NCBI GenBank assembly: GCA_027451425.1
Contig: DAIDJH010000005.1
Span: 1-16,885, forward strand
Length of the DNA stretch: 16,885 bases
Direction of reading: 5' to 3'
DNA from: Bdellovibrionales bacterium
GTDB lineage: Bacteria > Bdellovibrionota > Bdellovibrionia > Bdellovibrionales > UBA1609
Positions within the stretch are counted from its first letter, which is position 1. Each line of letters opens with the position of its first letter. Both the position numbers and the translations under genes were made by a program. Positions 1 to 5,924 of this stretch are shown here, piece by piece. The notes under the pieces were generated by a model. The model did not search any database. It saw only the letters and a list, made by a program, of their open reading frames with translations, and was not told the DNA's origin.

Positions 1-740
1 CCACCGGTTAATCTGCGGACGAGATCAAAATAGGCCTGGGCAACCGGCGTTTGTGGCGATGAGAGCACAAACGGCGTCGACCTCTGAACCGAAGAATATA
101 CCGTGATATCGTCTTGCGGGATTAACCCCTGCACCGGGCGATTGAGCGTTTGCGAAATAAGTTTTGGGTCTAAACCCGTGCGGCCAACATTATTCACAAT
201 GAGCTGAAAAAATTCTTGCGGCACCGTTTTTGCGATCAAGTCGTGCATGAGGCGTTTAGTTTGATTAACCGCCAACACTTCGGGAGTAGTGAGTGTCAGT
301 ATAACGCTTGCATCTTCAATTGCCGCCGTTTGCAAATCACCAATGTCATTGCCCAAATCGGCAACGATAAAATTATAGTGCTGGCTGATTGTTCCGATCT
401 GCTTTTTAAAAAGCTGTGGCGACGCATTCAACGTTTGCTCGGGACTCATAACCGCGCCGATATAATGCAAACCTGATGGATGGGGAGTAACGATTGTTTC
501 AAGATTTTGCGGAGTAATGACTCCGGTAAAATTCGTAAGTTCCGCCACTGTTTTTTTGGGGCGTAAGCCCGTGATTATATTTTGATCGCCGCATGAGCGC
601 GCGTCGAGATCGACCAGTAGAACTTTAGCGCGTAGCTCGCCAAAAAGGGCAAATGCCAAATTAGCCGCGAATACACTTTTGCCGACACCGCCCTTGCCGC
701 CGATGACAGTAATAAAGTGGCAGTTGGCATGAATCGACAT
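1..740 (-). CDS. cpaE: TadZ/CpaE-type pilus-localising ATPase, ParA/MinD superfamily (partial, C-terminus outside window)
   Basis: The reading frame starts at ATG 740 and stays open to the left edge (246 codons visible), so the end is missing. A deviant Walker A motif, KGGVGKS, lies at residues 16-22, followed by a LLVDLDARSCGD stretch typical of the CpaE/TadZ branch, where the Asp residues coordinate Mg-ATP. In this family the protein places the Tad pilus machine at its cellular site. The gene begins 9 nt after the secretin stop, in the usual cpaC-cpaE order. Most CpaE/TadZ proteins carry a receiver-like domain before the ATPase. Here the Walker motif begins almost at the start codon, so that domain is absent. 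The Shine-Dalgarno (SD) sequence is weak and expression probably relies on coupling. The family call is secure; the subtype rests mainly on context. Confidence 0.88.
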   Translation of the reverse strand, partial: MSIHANCHFITVIGGKGGVGKSVFAANLAFALFGELRAKVLLVDLDARSCGDQNIITGLRPKKTVAELTNFTGVITPQNLETIVTPHPSGLHYIGAVMSPEQTLNASPQLFKKQIGTISQHYNFIVADLGNDIGDLQTAAIEDASVILTLTTPEVLAVNQTKRLMHDLIAKTVPQEFFQLIVNNVGRTGLDPKLISQTLNRPVQGLIPQDDITVYSSVQRSTPFVLSSPQTPVAQAYFDLVRRLTG

Positions 741-749
741 AGCACGCGC

Positions 750-2219
750 CTATTCTCGTAGTCGAAACTTCCGCTTGATGCGATTCGCACCAGCGCTGGC
801 CGACGTTTTGATAATGGGTGTAACGAATACAACAAACTGACTTTGGTTCTTGTTAAAATCTTTTGAAGCGTAGAGCGACAAAATCGGGTTGCCGTTCGCA
901 TCGGCAGGTTCGCGGTTATAGGCCGTATCGCTGTGCGAAGTGATAAGACCCCCAATCGCCGCGCTTTGCCCGCTTCGAACGACCACAACAGTGTCCACTT
1001 CATTTTGATCCGTCATTGGCCCGGCCTGAGTGTTGCTCACGAGATCTGAAACTGAAAATTTAAGAGTCAAATTTACGCTATCAGATTCCGCCCCAATAAT
1101 CGACGGCGTAACCGTTGTGTTGATACCGACCGGAACGAAACTTGTTGTCGGCATAAACCCCGTCCCTACTGGCGCCGTGGTTTGATAGGGTACGTTTTCT
1201 GTGGAGTTGAGCGTGCCGGGGTGGCCATCTTCAACAATTATACTTGTGCTTTGTAAAACTCGCGCGTGCCCGTGCTCTTTGGCCCAGTTGAGTTTTGGGA
1301 TGAGATTTGTAATCGTGCCCGAAATCACCGTGCCCAGGCCGGACGGTGAGTTTTGCCCGGTCGTAAAATTGATGGCAGAGCCATCGCCAATACTTGGCGT
1401 CCATTGAAAGCGAAATCCTTTGGTATAGTCTTTTTGCAGCTCCACATAGTGCACGACAATTTGAATTGTTTTAGCAGGCTCCGGCGTCGGCGGCGGTTTA
1501 ACCGTAATTAAATTTATGACGACCTGGCTGACTCGCTGTTGAACTTTTTTATCAGCTACGGCTTCGTCGACAATCACATCAGGCACGTAGGTTTTCGCCA
1601 AAATTTCGGCTCGATCTTTTTCTTTTTGATCTTGCGCCACTCCCTCGAGAAGATATTTACCATTGACCGCTTTGACGTGAATTTCAGGGTCGTTAATGGC
1701 GCGCTCGATAAACTGTGCGATTTTCACTTGCGCTTCGGGGCTCAGACGCACAAGCGAAGCGGCAAGACCGCCGTATTGTTTGACAACATCGTGGATCCGC
1801 TCCATGTCGGCGGGGAGAAGGATCTGCCCGTCCACGATCACTTTATTATTGATCACGGTTACAGTGATGCCCTCGATTTGATTGAGCAGCCCTTTAATTT
1901 CTCGAGCCACTTTCTTTAGGTCCGTCTGGCGCACATCGACGGTGAATTTATAAACAGGACGCCTGGTGTTGCGCTCAAGAATTTCTAGGGTTCCGAATCC
2001 GGCGCGTTTTGGTATAAACCGCAATGTTTTATTGATGCTATTGTACTCAAGCCGCACGTAGGGGCGATATGTGCCTGTGATTTTGAAATGCTCCGGCATA
2101 TCCGGTAAAACTTCGTCGTGGATGATACCGACGGAAAGCGGAATGTTTCTTAGCTGTGCCGCTTTAAGAGGCATCGCTAGCAACAACGCAAATCCAACAA
2201 AAATCAATTTTCTAAACAT
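750..2219 (-). CDS. cpaC: Tad pilus outer-membrane secretin (CpaC/RcpA)
   Basis: A 489-aa protein with a signal peptide (MFRKLIFVGFALLLAMPLKA) that ends before AQL. Residues about 22-100 match the N-terminal pilus-formation region of CpaC/RcpA, and about 102-175 look like BON-type repeats (KVAREIKGLLNQIEGI, VNGKYLLEGVA). The secretin core spans about 250-472, including VPYQTTAP, the TPSIIGAESDSVNLTLKFSVSDL strands and the closing VVVVRSGQSAAIGGLI and FVVFVTPII blocks. Secretins form the gated outer-membrane ring through which the Flp fibre passes. The SD GGAGGGG sits 7 nt before the ATG. It lies 27 nt after cpaB and 9 nt before cpaE, in one transcript. The basic tail after the core (IKRKFRLRE) is short, and no separate pilotin-binding domain is evident. 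Confidence 0.95.
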   Translation of the reverse strand: MFRKLIFVGFALLLAMPLKAAQLRNIPLSVGIIHDEVLPDMPEHFKITGTYRPYVRLEYNSINKTLRFIPKRAGFGTLEILERNTRRPVYKFTVDVRQTDLKKVAREIKGLLNQIEGITVTVINNKVIVDGQILLPADMERIHDVVKQYGGLAASLVRLSPEAQVKIAQFIERAINDPEIHVKAVNGKYLLEGVAQDQKEKDRAEILAKTYVPDVIVDEAVADKKVQQRVSQVVINLITVKPPPTPEPAKTIQIVVHYVELQKDYTKGFRFQWTPSIGDGSAINFTTGQNSPSGLGTVISGTITNLIPKLNWAKEHGHARVLQSTSIIVEDGHPGTLNSTENVPYQTTAPVGTGFMPTTSFVPVGINTTVTPSIIGAESDSVNLTLKFSVSDLVSNTQAGPMTDQNEVDTVVVVRSGQSAAIGGLITSHSDTAYNREPADANGNPILSLYASKDFNKNQSQFVVFVTPIIKTSASAGANRIKRKFRLRE

Positions 2220-2246
2220 TTCAAATCCCCTCCGTACGTCAAACTC

Positions 2247-3143
2247 TTAATGGAGATTGACAAATCCCCCGCGTCGGCTCTTTTTTCGCCGCAGCACTGG
2301 CTTTGGCATTGGGCGCGGCACAATTTGCGGAACAGATGCCGGCGTGCGCACAGTGTTCGATAATATCGTCGGGTCAACTCTATTGAGCACAGAATCTACA
2401 GTTGTATCGGTGAGAACGGCGTCAGCGTTGTCCGTCGGATGCCGAAGCGTCAGAAAAAGCGAGCCCGGTGATGTCGCCAAAATGTAAATCAAGTTCTGCG
2501 CCTGTTGCGGAGTGACCTCGACAGTAATCGTACTGAACTTTGTGTCGCCGCGAATATTTCGAATAAAATCTTGCTTGCCAATTTGTTCAAAAAGCCGCGG
2601 TAACTCATTTATGATTCGAAGTCCTGTCGCAAGTACCGACACATTTTGTAAAATCGTCCGCACTTCTTTGTGTGCCTGAGCGCCGTGACCCACATCGATC
2701 GCTGCTACCACATCTATACGGTCCCCCGGCTTGATCAGCTTCGATACCCCATGGACAGCGTCAATCGGAATACTCACCGCGCGCTTTTCTGGAGTGACTT
2801 GAAGCGAGAGTCCCGTCACGGGCCCCGGCTCCATAATTTTATTCTGCAAAATCTGCTCTCCCGCTTTTATGGGCGCAAGAGCCACCATACCCACCGCTTG
2901 TTCGGGCTGCGCAAGCGCATTGGGCTGGATATAGTCCATGGGGACCGATTTCAATTCGAGTTTGCTGGCGTCAATCGTTTCCATTTCATTGATATCTTTT
3001 GTCGCGACCACAACGCTTCGGCGAGCGGCAAATTTTTGCGCAAGCTCGGTATTGCGCTCATTCGTGTAACTGTAGAGCAAAAACACGGCAAAAAGCGCCG
3101 CCGCCACTGAAATCCAAAGTGTGCGCGTTTCACTGTGATTCAT
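2247..3143 (-). CDS. cpaB: Tad pilus assembly protein CpaB/RcpC (SAF domain)
   Basis: A 298-aa protein. An N-terminal membrane helix (about residues 10-26, WISVAAALFAVFLLYSY) is followed by a SAF domain at about 43-105 (VVVATKDINEMETIDASKL and VGMVALAPIKAGEQIL), the mark of the RcpC/CpaB family. Residues 110-240 hold the conserved RcpC region, including AVSIPIDAVHGVSKLIKPGDRIDV and VEVTPQQAQNLIYILATSPGSLFLTLR. CpaB proteins are periplasmic and support the secretin. The tail is proline- and then Arg/Lys-rich (PRPMPKPVLRRKKSRRGG), which may bind peptidoglycan or the secretin; that is a guess. An SD (GGGAG) precedes the ATG. The gene sits 15 nt after the TadG-like gene and 27 nt before the secretin. 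Confidence 0.93.
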   Translation of the reverse strand: MNHSETRTLWISVAAALFAVFLLYSYTNERNTELAQKFAARRSVVVATKDINEMETIDASKLELKSVPMDYIQPNALAQPEQAVGMVALAPIKAGEQILQNKIMEPGPVTGLSLQVTPEKRAVSIPIDAVHGVSKLIKPGDRIDVVAAIDVGHGAQAHKEVRTILQNVSVLATGLRIINELPRLFEQIGKQDFIRNIRGDTKFSTITVEVTPQQAQNLIYILATSPGSLFLTLRHPTDNADAVLTDTTVDSVLNRVDPTILSNTVRTPASVPQIVPRPMPKPVLRRKKSRRGGFVNLH

Positions 3144-3158
3144 CGACTCACTCCCATT

Positions 3159-3701
3159 TTACTCCGCCCCGTCGCCACAGTTGGCGTCGAGACAAATTCC
3201 ATAGCCGACCATGACCCAAGCCGGCGAGACACCTAACGATTGATTTCTCGGTGCAATTCCAAAAATTCCTGAGTTATGGGCCAAGATCGGGCTCGACGAA
3301 GATCCACCCGAACCTGAGCCCTGCGCTTTTGGCGGCGCTGTGGACGGCGCGAACGTGAGCTGCCGAGCGGTGGCGTACAGGCCTGTCTGCGTCGCCGGAT
3401 TGATATGTTCGTCATTAACGGCATGAAAGCGCGCGTGAACCTGGCTAAACTGCGGGTCATTGTTTACGTTCGTGTCGCTATCACGAAATATGGTCAGGTC
3501 AGAGCGATTGCGAAACGTTTCAAACGCATACGTGCGACTCGCCATCGAATTCATAATGGCAGTGTGAACGATTCCAAAAAAACCAAGACCAAAACCGAGT
3601 AACACTACAAAAATCACAAGAAGCGGCAACGTCTCGACCATCGCCGAACCGCTATTGTTTTTTAAACTTGTCGCAAATCGACTGCGTACCCTAACAGCCA
3701 T
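3159..3701 (-). CDS. TadE/TadG-like minor pilin
   Basis: A 180-aa protein. It has a basic leader of 18 residues ending in Gly (RSRFATSLKNNSG), then SAMVE, giving Gly-1 and Glu+5, as in TadE-family pseudopilins cut by the A24 peptidase. A hydrophobic helix follows (about residues 25-48, PLLVIFVVLLGFGLGFFGIV). The rest is a soluble, Ser/Gly-rich domain with two Cys close together near the C-terminus (CLDANC), which could form a disulphide. The ATG at 3701 lies 8 nt inside the 3' end of the preceding pilin gene, so translation is probably coupled. TadE-like proteins are thought to prime or cap the Flp fibre. Beyond the N-terminus the sequence is not recognisable. TadE, TadF and TadG cannot be told apart here. 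Confidence 0.82.
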   Translation of the reverse strand: MAVRVRSRFATSLKNNSGSAMVETLPLLVIFVVLLGFGLGFFGIVHTAIMNSMASRTYAFETFRNRSDLTIFRDSDTNVNNDPQFSQVHARFHAVNDEHINPATQTGLYATARQLTFAPSTAPPKAQGSGSGGSSSSPILAHNSGIFGIAPRNQSLGVSPAWVMVGYGICLDANCGDGAE

Positions 3702-4335
3702 TGTCGATCACCTCAACAGCGCCGCCTGACCCCGTTGCACTCGCGCCTTGATAGCCCGAACTCAGCTTTTGAATTTGCTGCCATCGCTGATCCCAAAAGC
3801 CCTTGCACTCTTGAAACGTCGGCTCACGCCCAAGAAATGAATCGATGTTCACGGTAAAGCCCGTGTTGCTACCTGACTGATTGGTCTTTACTGTTTGGCC
3901 AAAACCCGGGATTGAAAACTTGAGGATGTTCGCCGTAAATGGGATCACCACCCCCTCGAAAGTGTCGTGATTCGGGTCAGGACTCAGTTGAGAAAATCCG
4001 GGGTTCGTTGTCGCGTCGCCTGGATTTACATAGATTTGTCCACCGCCAACAGTAAACCAACCGTTATTTACAAGAGCCGCCACCGCTTTGCTTTTCAATA
4101 TTCCACTCATTGTTGTCATGCCTAAGTTTTGTTGCGTGTTTACATCCATGTTGCCAGAAAAAAATCTTCGCGCGCCCTCGTATGCGGCGTATTGGACGAC
4201 CTCGACGGTCACAAGCGTCGTTGAAAACGCCATGATCACAAGACAAAAACCCATGACCAAAATAAATGCAAACATATAGTCGACCGTGAGTGAGCCGCGA
4301 TTGTTTTGAATCGTTCGTACAAAAGTACTATTCAT
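3691..4335 (-). CDS. TadE-like pseudopilin
   Basis: A 214-aa protein from ATG 4335. The leader MNSTFVRTIQNNRG is followed by SLTVDY, so Gly-1 is present and Asp replaces the usual Glu at +5, with Tyr at +6. A membrane helix follows (MFAFILVMGFCLVIMAFSTTLV), then the TadE-type VVQYAAYEGAR segment. The C-terminal two thirds is a polar periplasmic domain. The chosen ATG overlaps the upstream stop as ATGA, the same coupling style as its neighbours. A TTG 12 nt upstream (4347) is also in frame but has no better SD. It is probably a structural or priming minor pilin. The Asp at +5 is a mild departure from the consensus. Confidence 0.82.
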   Translation of the reverse strand: MNSTFVRTIQNNRGSLTVDYMFAFILVMGFCLVIMAFSTTLVTVEVVQYAAYEGARRFFSGNMDVNTQQNLGMTTMSGILKSKAVAALVNNGWFTVGGGQIYVNPGDATTNPGFSQLSPDPNHDTFEGVVIPFTANILKFSIPGFGQTVKTNQSGSNTGFTVNIDSFLGREPTFQECKGFWDQRWQQIQKLSSGYQGASATGSGGAVEVIDNGC

Positions 4336-4622
4336 TGTATGATCCAACTTGAATCTTTTGGGGTTACCACTCGGTTGAAATTATTCGGGTGCTCAGCCGC
4401 CATATTGCTTGCCGAACACTGGCCGCTAGCCGGGCAAGGCACTCCGTTTTGGATGATGGAGGCAAGATCTTGCCATGGGCCACTGACCAGATTGGCAAAC
4501 CAATCGTTGCTTTGCGCCGCTGCTGAAACGGCGACCACAATGCCCATCGTCACCACCAACATCAAAACAATCTCAACGATGATTTGACCATTTCTGTTAC
4601 GCAAGGGGGCCAACAGTTTCAA
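4332..4622 (-). CDS. Small Flp/TadE-type pseudopilin (TTG start)
   Basis: A 96-aa protein. The basic leader MKLLAPLRNRNG is followed by QIIVE, giving Gly-1 and Glu+5, then the helix IVLMLVVTMGIVVAVSAAA and a short polar tail containing a Cys pair (CPASGQC). I place the start at TTG 4622, not at the in-frame GTG at 4667. A strong SD, AAGGAGGG (4628-4635), lies 5 nt before the TTG, and the TTG overlaps the peptidase stop as TTGA. From this start the leader has the right length for a class III prepilin. From 4667 it would be 15 residues longer and highly charged. No specific family is recognised beyond the pilin N-terminus. It is likely a minor subunit of the Tad fibre. Confidence 0.78.
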   Translation of the reverse strand: MKLLAPLRNRNGQIIVEIVLMLVVTMGIVVAVSAAAQSNDWFANLVSGPWQDLASIIQNGVPCPASGQCSASNMAAEHPNNFNRVVTPKDSSWIIQ

Positions 4623-5137
4623 AATAACCCTCCTTGGCGCGCGCCGATAATCAAATAGGTCGCCCACCCCAAGACGAGCGCAATTGTGTAAGGGATTCGC
4701 TGATACGTTTCCGTGTCACGCGGCTTGGCTGTCAAAATTCGAACGGTATTACCGAAAAGCCTCTTCGCTTGTCCACGATAAATGGCCATGCCGATTCCGA
4801 CAACCCCGCCCCAAAGAATTGAAAAAACAAAAACCGAAAAAACTTCTTGAAAGGTCGCCGTCAGCGCAAACGCAAAAAGAATTTTCATGTCCCCCGAACC
4901 GAGCGCACCAATGAGAACAAGAGGAATCATCACAACCAAAACGACTCCGCCGGCGATTACCCCCTGCTCAAGCCCGCTCCAACCATAGAAATAAAATGAG
5001 TTTATTAGGGCTAATATGATAGAGATCGCCACCCACTTATTCAAAATCTTGCGCAAATGCAGGTCCGTCGCCAGGGCGCCGAGCAAAATGACGGTCGGGA
5101 TGATTGTTGAAAACGCCCCAATAGACGCAATACTCAT
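4619..5137 (-). CDS. cpaA: Prepilin peptidase, A24 family (TadV/CpaA)
   Basis: A 172-aa polytopic membrane protein from ATG 5137. The two catalytic aspartates of A24 peptidases are visible: Asp25 in TDLHLRKILN and Asp83 in GSGDMKI (GxGD motif). There are about five or six hydrophobic helices. This short form lacks the N-methylase domain of PilD, as expected for Tad systems. It would cut the leaders of the Flp and TadE-like proteins after Gly-1 in the inner membrane. An upstream in-frame extension is possible, but the ATG fits best: it overlaps the preceding stop as TAATG and sits 5 nt after an SD of AAG plus a run of G. That G run is a 9-base homopolymer (see findings). Confidence 0.92.
   Translation of the reverse strand: MSIASIGAFSTIIPTVILLGALATDLHLRKILNKWVAISIILALINSFYFYGWSGLEQGVIAGGVVLVVMIPLVLIGALGSGDMKILFAFALTATFQEVFSVFVFSILWGGVVGIGMAIYRGQAKRLFGNTVRILTAKPRDTETYQRIPYTIALVLGWATYLIIGARQGGLF
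4628..4635 (-). promoter_or_regulatory. Strong SD that fixes the TTG start at 4622
   Basis: On the minus strand the sequence is AAGGAGGG, then TTATT, then TTG. This is the best SD seen in the operon, and it lies inside the last codons of the prepilin peptidase gene. It is the main reason for choosing the TTG start of the pseudopilin. Confidence 0.75.
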
Positions 5138-5394
5138 TATGGCCCCCCCCCTTGTGAGGGGTCTTGCCAAAGCGTGCCCGTTTGCGGTTGCATGGCTTGC
5201 CAAAATGGAACTTGTTGTACGCCGTTGATGGGCGGCAAAGTCGGCGAACCCACTCCGCCAACCGAAATTTCTTTCTCAAGTTGTGCCGCAAATCTCGGGC
5301 CTGAGGTTTGAAAAGTGGCCATTGGCCCTGGCAAAAAAACACCGAGCAAAATAAATGCGTACAGCGCTAAGATGAGAACATATTCAGTTGTCAC
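5137..5394 (-). CDS. Second Flp-like pilin, leader apparently lost by frameshift
   Basis: As read from GTG 5394 this is an 85-aa protein beginning MTTEYVLI, which matches a processed Flp subunit (Thr-Thr-Glu-Tyr, then a long hydrophobic helix LALYAFILLGVFL) but has no basic leader and no Gly-1. The missing leader lies just upstream in another frame (5391-5450), where it reads up to SRGGAV before a TGA. Removing 2 nt from GTGTG (5392-5396) would restore an uninterrupted prepilin reading SRGGAVTTEY, with Gly-1 and Glu+5. So the gene is probably a frameshifted pilin; otherwise it carries a sequencing error or uses frameshifting. The C-terminus ends in GGGP, encoded by a run of nine G, and the stop overlaps the peptidase ATG. 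It lies between flp and the peptidase gene. Confidence 0.72.
   Translation of the reverse strand: MTTEYVLILALYAFILLGVFLPGPMATFQTSGPRFAAQLEKEISVGGVGSPTLPPINGVQQVPFWQAMQPQTGTLWQDPSQGGGP
5143..5151. repeat. Homopolymer of 9 C (9 G on the coding strand)
   Basis: Nine consecutive G on the minus strand encode the last glycines of the second pilin and also act as the SD of the prepilin peptidase, 5 nt before its ATG. This is the longest G/C homopolymer I noticed in the window. Tracts of this length are prone to slipped-strand change. Confidence 0.9.
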
Positions 5395-5450
5395 ACGGCA
5401 CCCCCACGCGAAAGTTTCGCGCTGTTTTTAGAGGAGGATGCGCGAGCCAC
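5391..5450 (-). other. Out-of-frame prepilin leader upstream of the second pilin
   Basis: GTG 5450 opens a 19-codon frame (VARASSSKNSAKLSRGGAV, first residue read as Met) that ends at TGA 5393-5391. It is basic and Ser-rich and ends in Arg-Gly-Gly, the expected form of an Flp/TadE leader. An in-frame TAG at 5454-5456 means the frame cannot begin earlier. The downstream TTEY helix lies in the -1 frame relative to it. The SD is weak. Confidence 0.65.
5407..5421. repeat. Perfect 15-bp dyad between flp and the second pilin
   Basis: CGCGAAA-G-TTTCGCG. In the pilin mRNA it could fold into a 6-bp stem with a 3-nt loop. On the minus strand no U-tract follows, so it is not an ordinary terminator for the operon; on the plus strand it is followed by CTGTTTTTA. 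It lies inside the codons of the out-of-frame leader. A role in processing or stabilising the abundant flp message is possible but unproven. Confidence 0.5.
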
Positions 5451-5480
5451 TATCTAGGCTCGTGAAAAATCGCCGCCTAA

Positions 5481-5684
5481 CTACCCGCCGCCGGTAGCAT
5501 TTCCAGTGAAGCTACTAATTTGAGTGCTCAGGTTTTGAATCTGACCTTGAACAGCCTGCGTAATTTGGGTCCTGAAAATAATAACTAAGGCGACGATGAC
5601 CACAACCAAAAGAATATATTCCGTCATCCCTTGGCCGGACTCATCCTCAACGATGAAGTTAAATATCGTTTTGAGATTTCTCAT
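5481..5684 (-). CDS. flp: Flp major pilin
   Basis: A 67-aa prepilin. The 17-residue leader ends at Gly17 in DESG, and the mature chain begins QGMTEYILL, so Gly-1, Glu+5 and Tyr+6 are all present, exactly as in Flp family pilins. A long hydrophobic helix (VVVIVALVIIF) and a short polar tail with repeated Gln follow, ending in Gly-rich residues. Flp subunits assemble into the Tad adhesion fibre. The gene is the first of the minus-strand operon. Its ATG has a purine-rich SD (GAGGGGGAAGG) and a sigma-28-like promoter only about 20 nt upstream. Length and motif are ordinary for the family. Confidence 0.95.
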   Translation of the reverse strand: MRNLKTIFNFIVEDESGQGMTEYILLVVVIVALVIIFRTQITQAVQGQIQNLSTQISSFTGNATGGG

Positions 5685-5702
5685 ACCTTCCCCCTCTAAA
5701 AT

Positions 5703-5729
5703 TTATCGGCAAAGCAAATAAAAACTATA
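5703..5729 (-). promoter_or_regulatory. Sigma-28 (FliA)-like promoter for the flp/tad operon
   Basis: On the minus strand TATA (5729-5726), a 15-nt spacer and GCCGATAA (5710-5703) match the FliA consensus TAAA-N15-GCCGATAA with one mismatch. The start of transcription would fall near 5697, leaving a leader of roughly a dozen bases that still contains the SD of flp. The same 8-mer also occurs once by chance elsewhere in the window, so the position is what makes this one convincing. Confidence 0.5.
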
Positions 5730-5795
5730 CGCCTCGCCGCCAATTTATTTACACTTCGCGAGGTGAACTTGAGGTCACGGGAGAATTTCGGGCTA

Positions 5796-5810
5796 GTTTC
5801 ATTATGAAAC
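5796..5810. promoter_or_regulatory. Operator-like dyad, copy 1
   Basis: GTTTCA-TTA-TGAAAC is a perfect inverted repeat with 6-bp arms, in the divergent region between flp and the 5925 gene. A near-identical copy lies 49 bp to the right (centre to centre). It probably binds a dimeric regulator, which is not identified here. Confidence 0.5.
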
Positions 5811-5844
5811 TTGTCTCAAATTTTTTCAAATTTTCGCAAAATCC

Positions 5845-5859
5845 GTTTCAAAATGAGAC
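5845..5859. promoter_or_regulatory. Operator-like dyad, copy 2
   Basis: GTTTCA-AAA-TGAGAC has the same architecture as copy 1, with one changed arm base. A further half-site-like GTCTCA lies at 5813-5818, which pairs with TGAGAC here over a larger loop (TGTCTCA 5812-5818 with TGAGACA 5854-5860). The AT-rich stretch between the copies contains the direct repeat TCAAATTTT-like sequence. Confidence 0.45.
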
Positions 5860-5924
5860 ACTTTGCCCGCCGGGCTTTAATCTTCTTTGCGTACTTTTCC
5901 GAATAATTGAACTGAAGGAGTCTC

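Larger units (their letters stand above)
5685..5924. other. Divergent intergenic region between the tad operon and the 5925 pseudopilin
   Basis: 240 bp, the largest non-coding stretch in the window. From left to right it holds the sigma-28-like promoter, a 14-bp near-palindrome CACTTCGCGAGGTG (5752-5765), the two GTTTCA dyads, a small GC-rich dyad GCCCG-C-CGGGC (5865-5875) and the SD AAGGAG for the gene at 5925. I see no convincing sigma-70 promoter for the rightward gene and no RNA gene. Confidence 0.6.

Noticed and set aside
575..1003. A 142-codon minus-strand frame spanning the secretin/ATPase junction
   Set aside because: It overlaps two well-supported genes in another frame and shows no recognisable protein features.
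4643..4650. GCCGATAA on the plus strand, identical to the sigma-28 -10 element
   Set aside because: It lies inside the prepilin peptidase gene, antisense to it, with no TAAA at 15 nt and no plus-strand gene downstream. Probably chance; it shows that the 8-mer alone is weak evidence.
5865..5875. GCCCG-C-CGGGC followed by a T-rich stretch, as a terminator or attenuator before the 5925 gene
   Set aside because: With a minimal 3-nt loop the stem is only 4 bp and the T-rich stretch is interrupted. Too weak to call.
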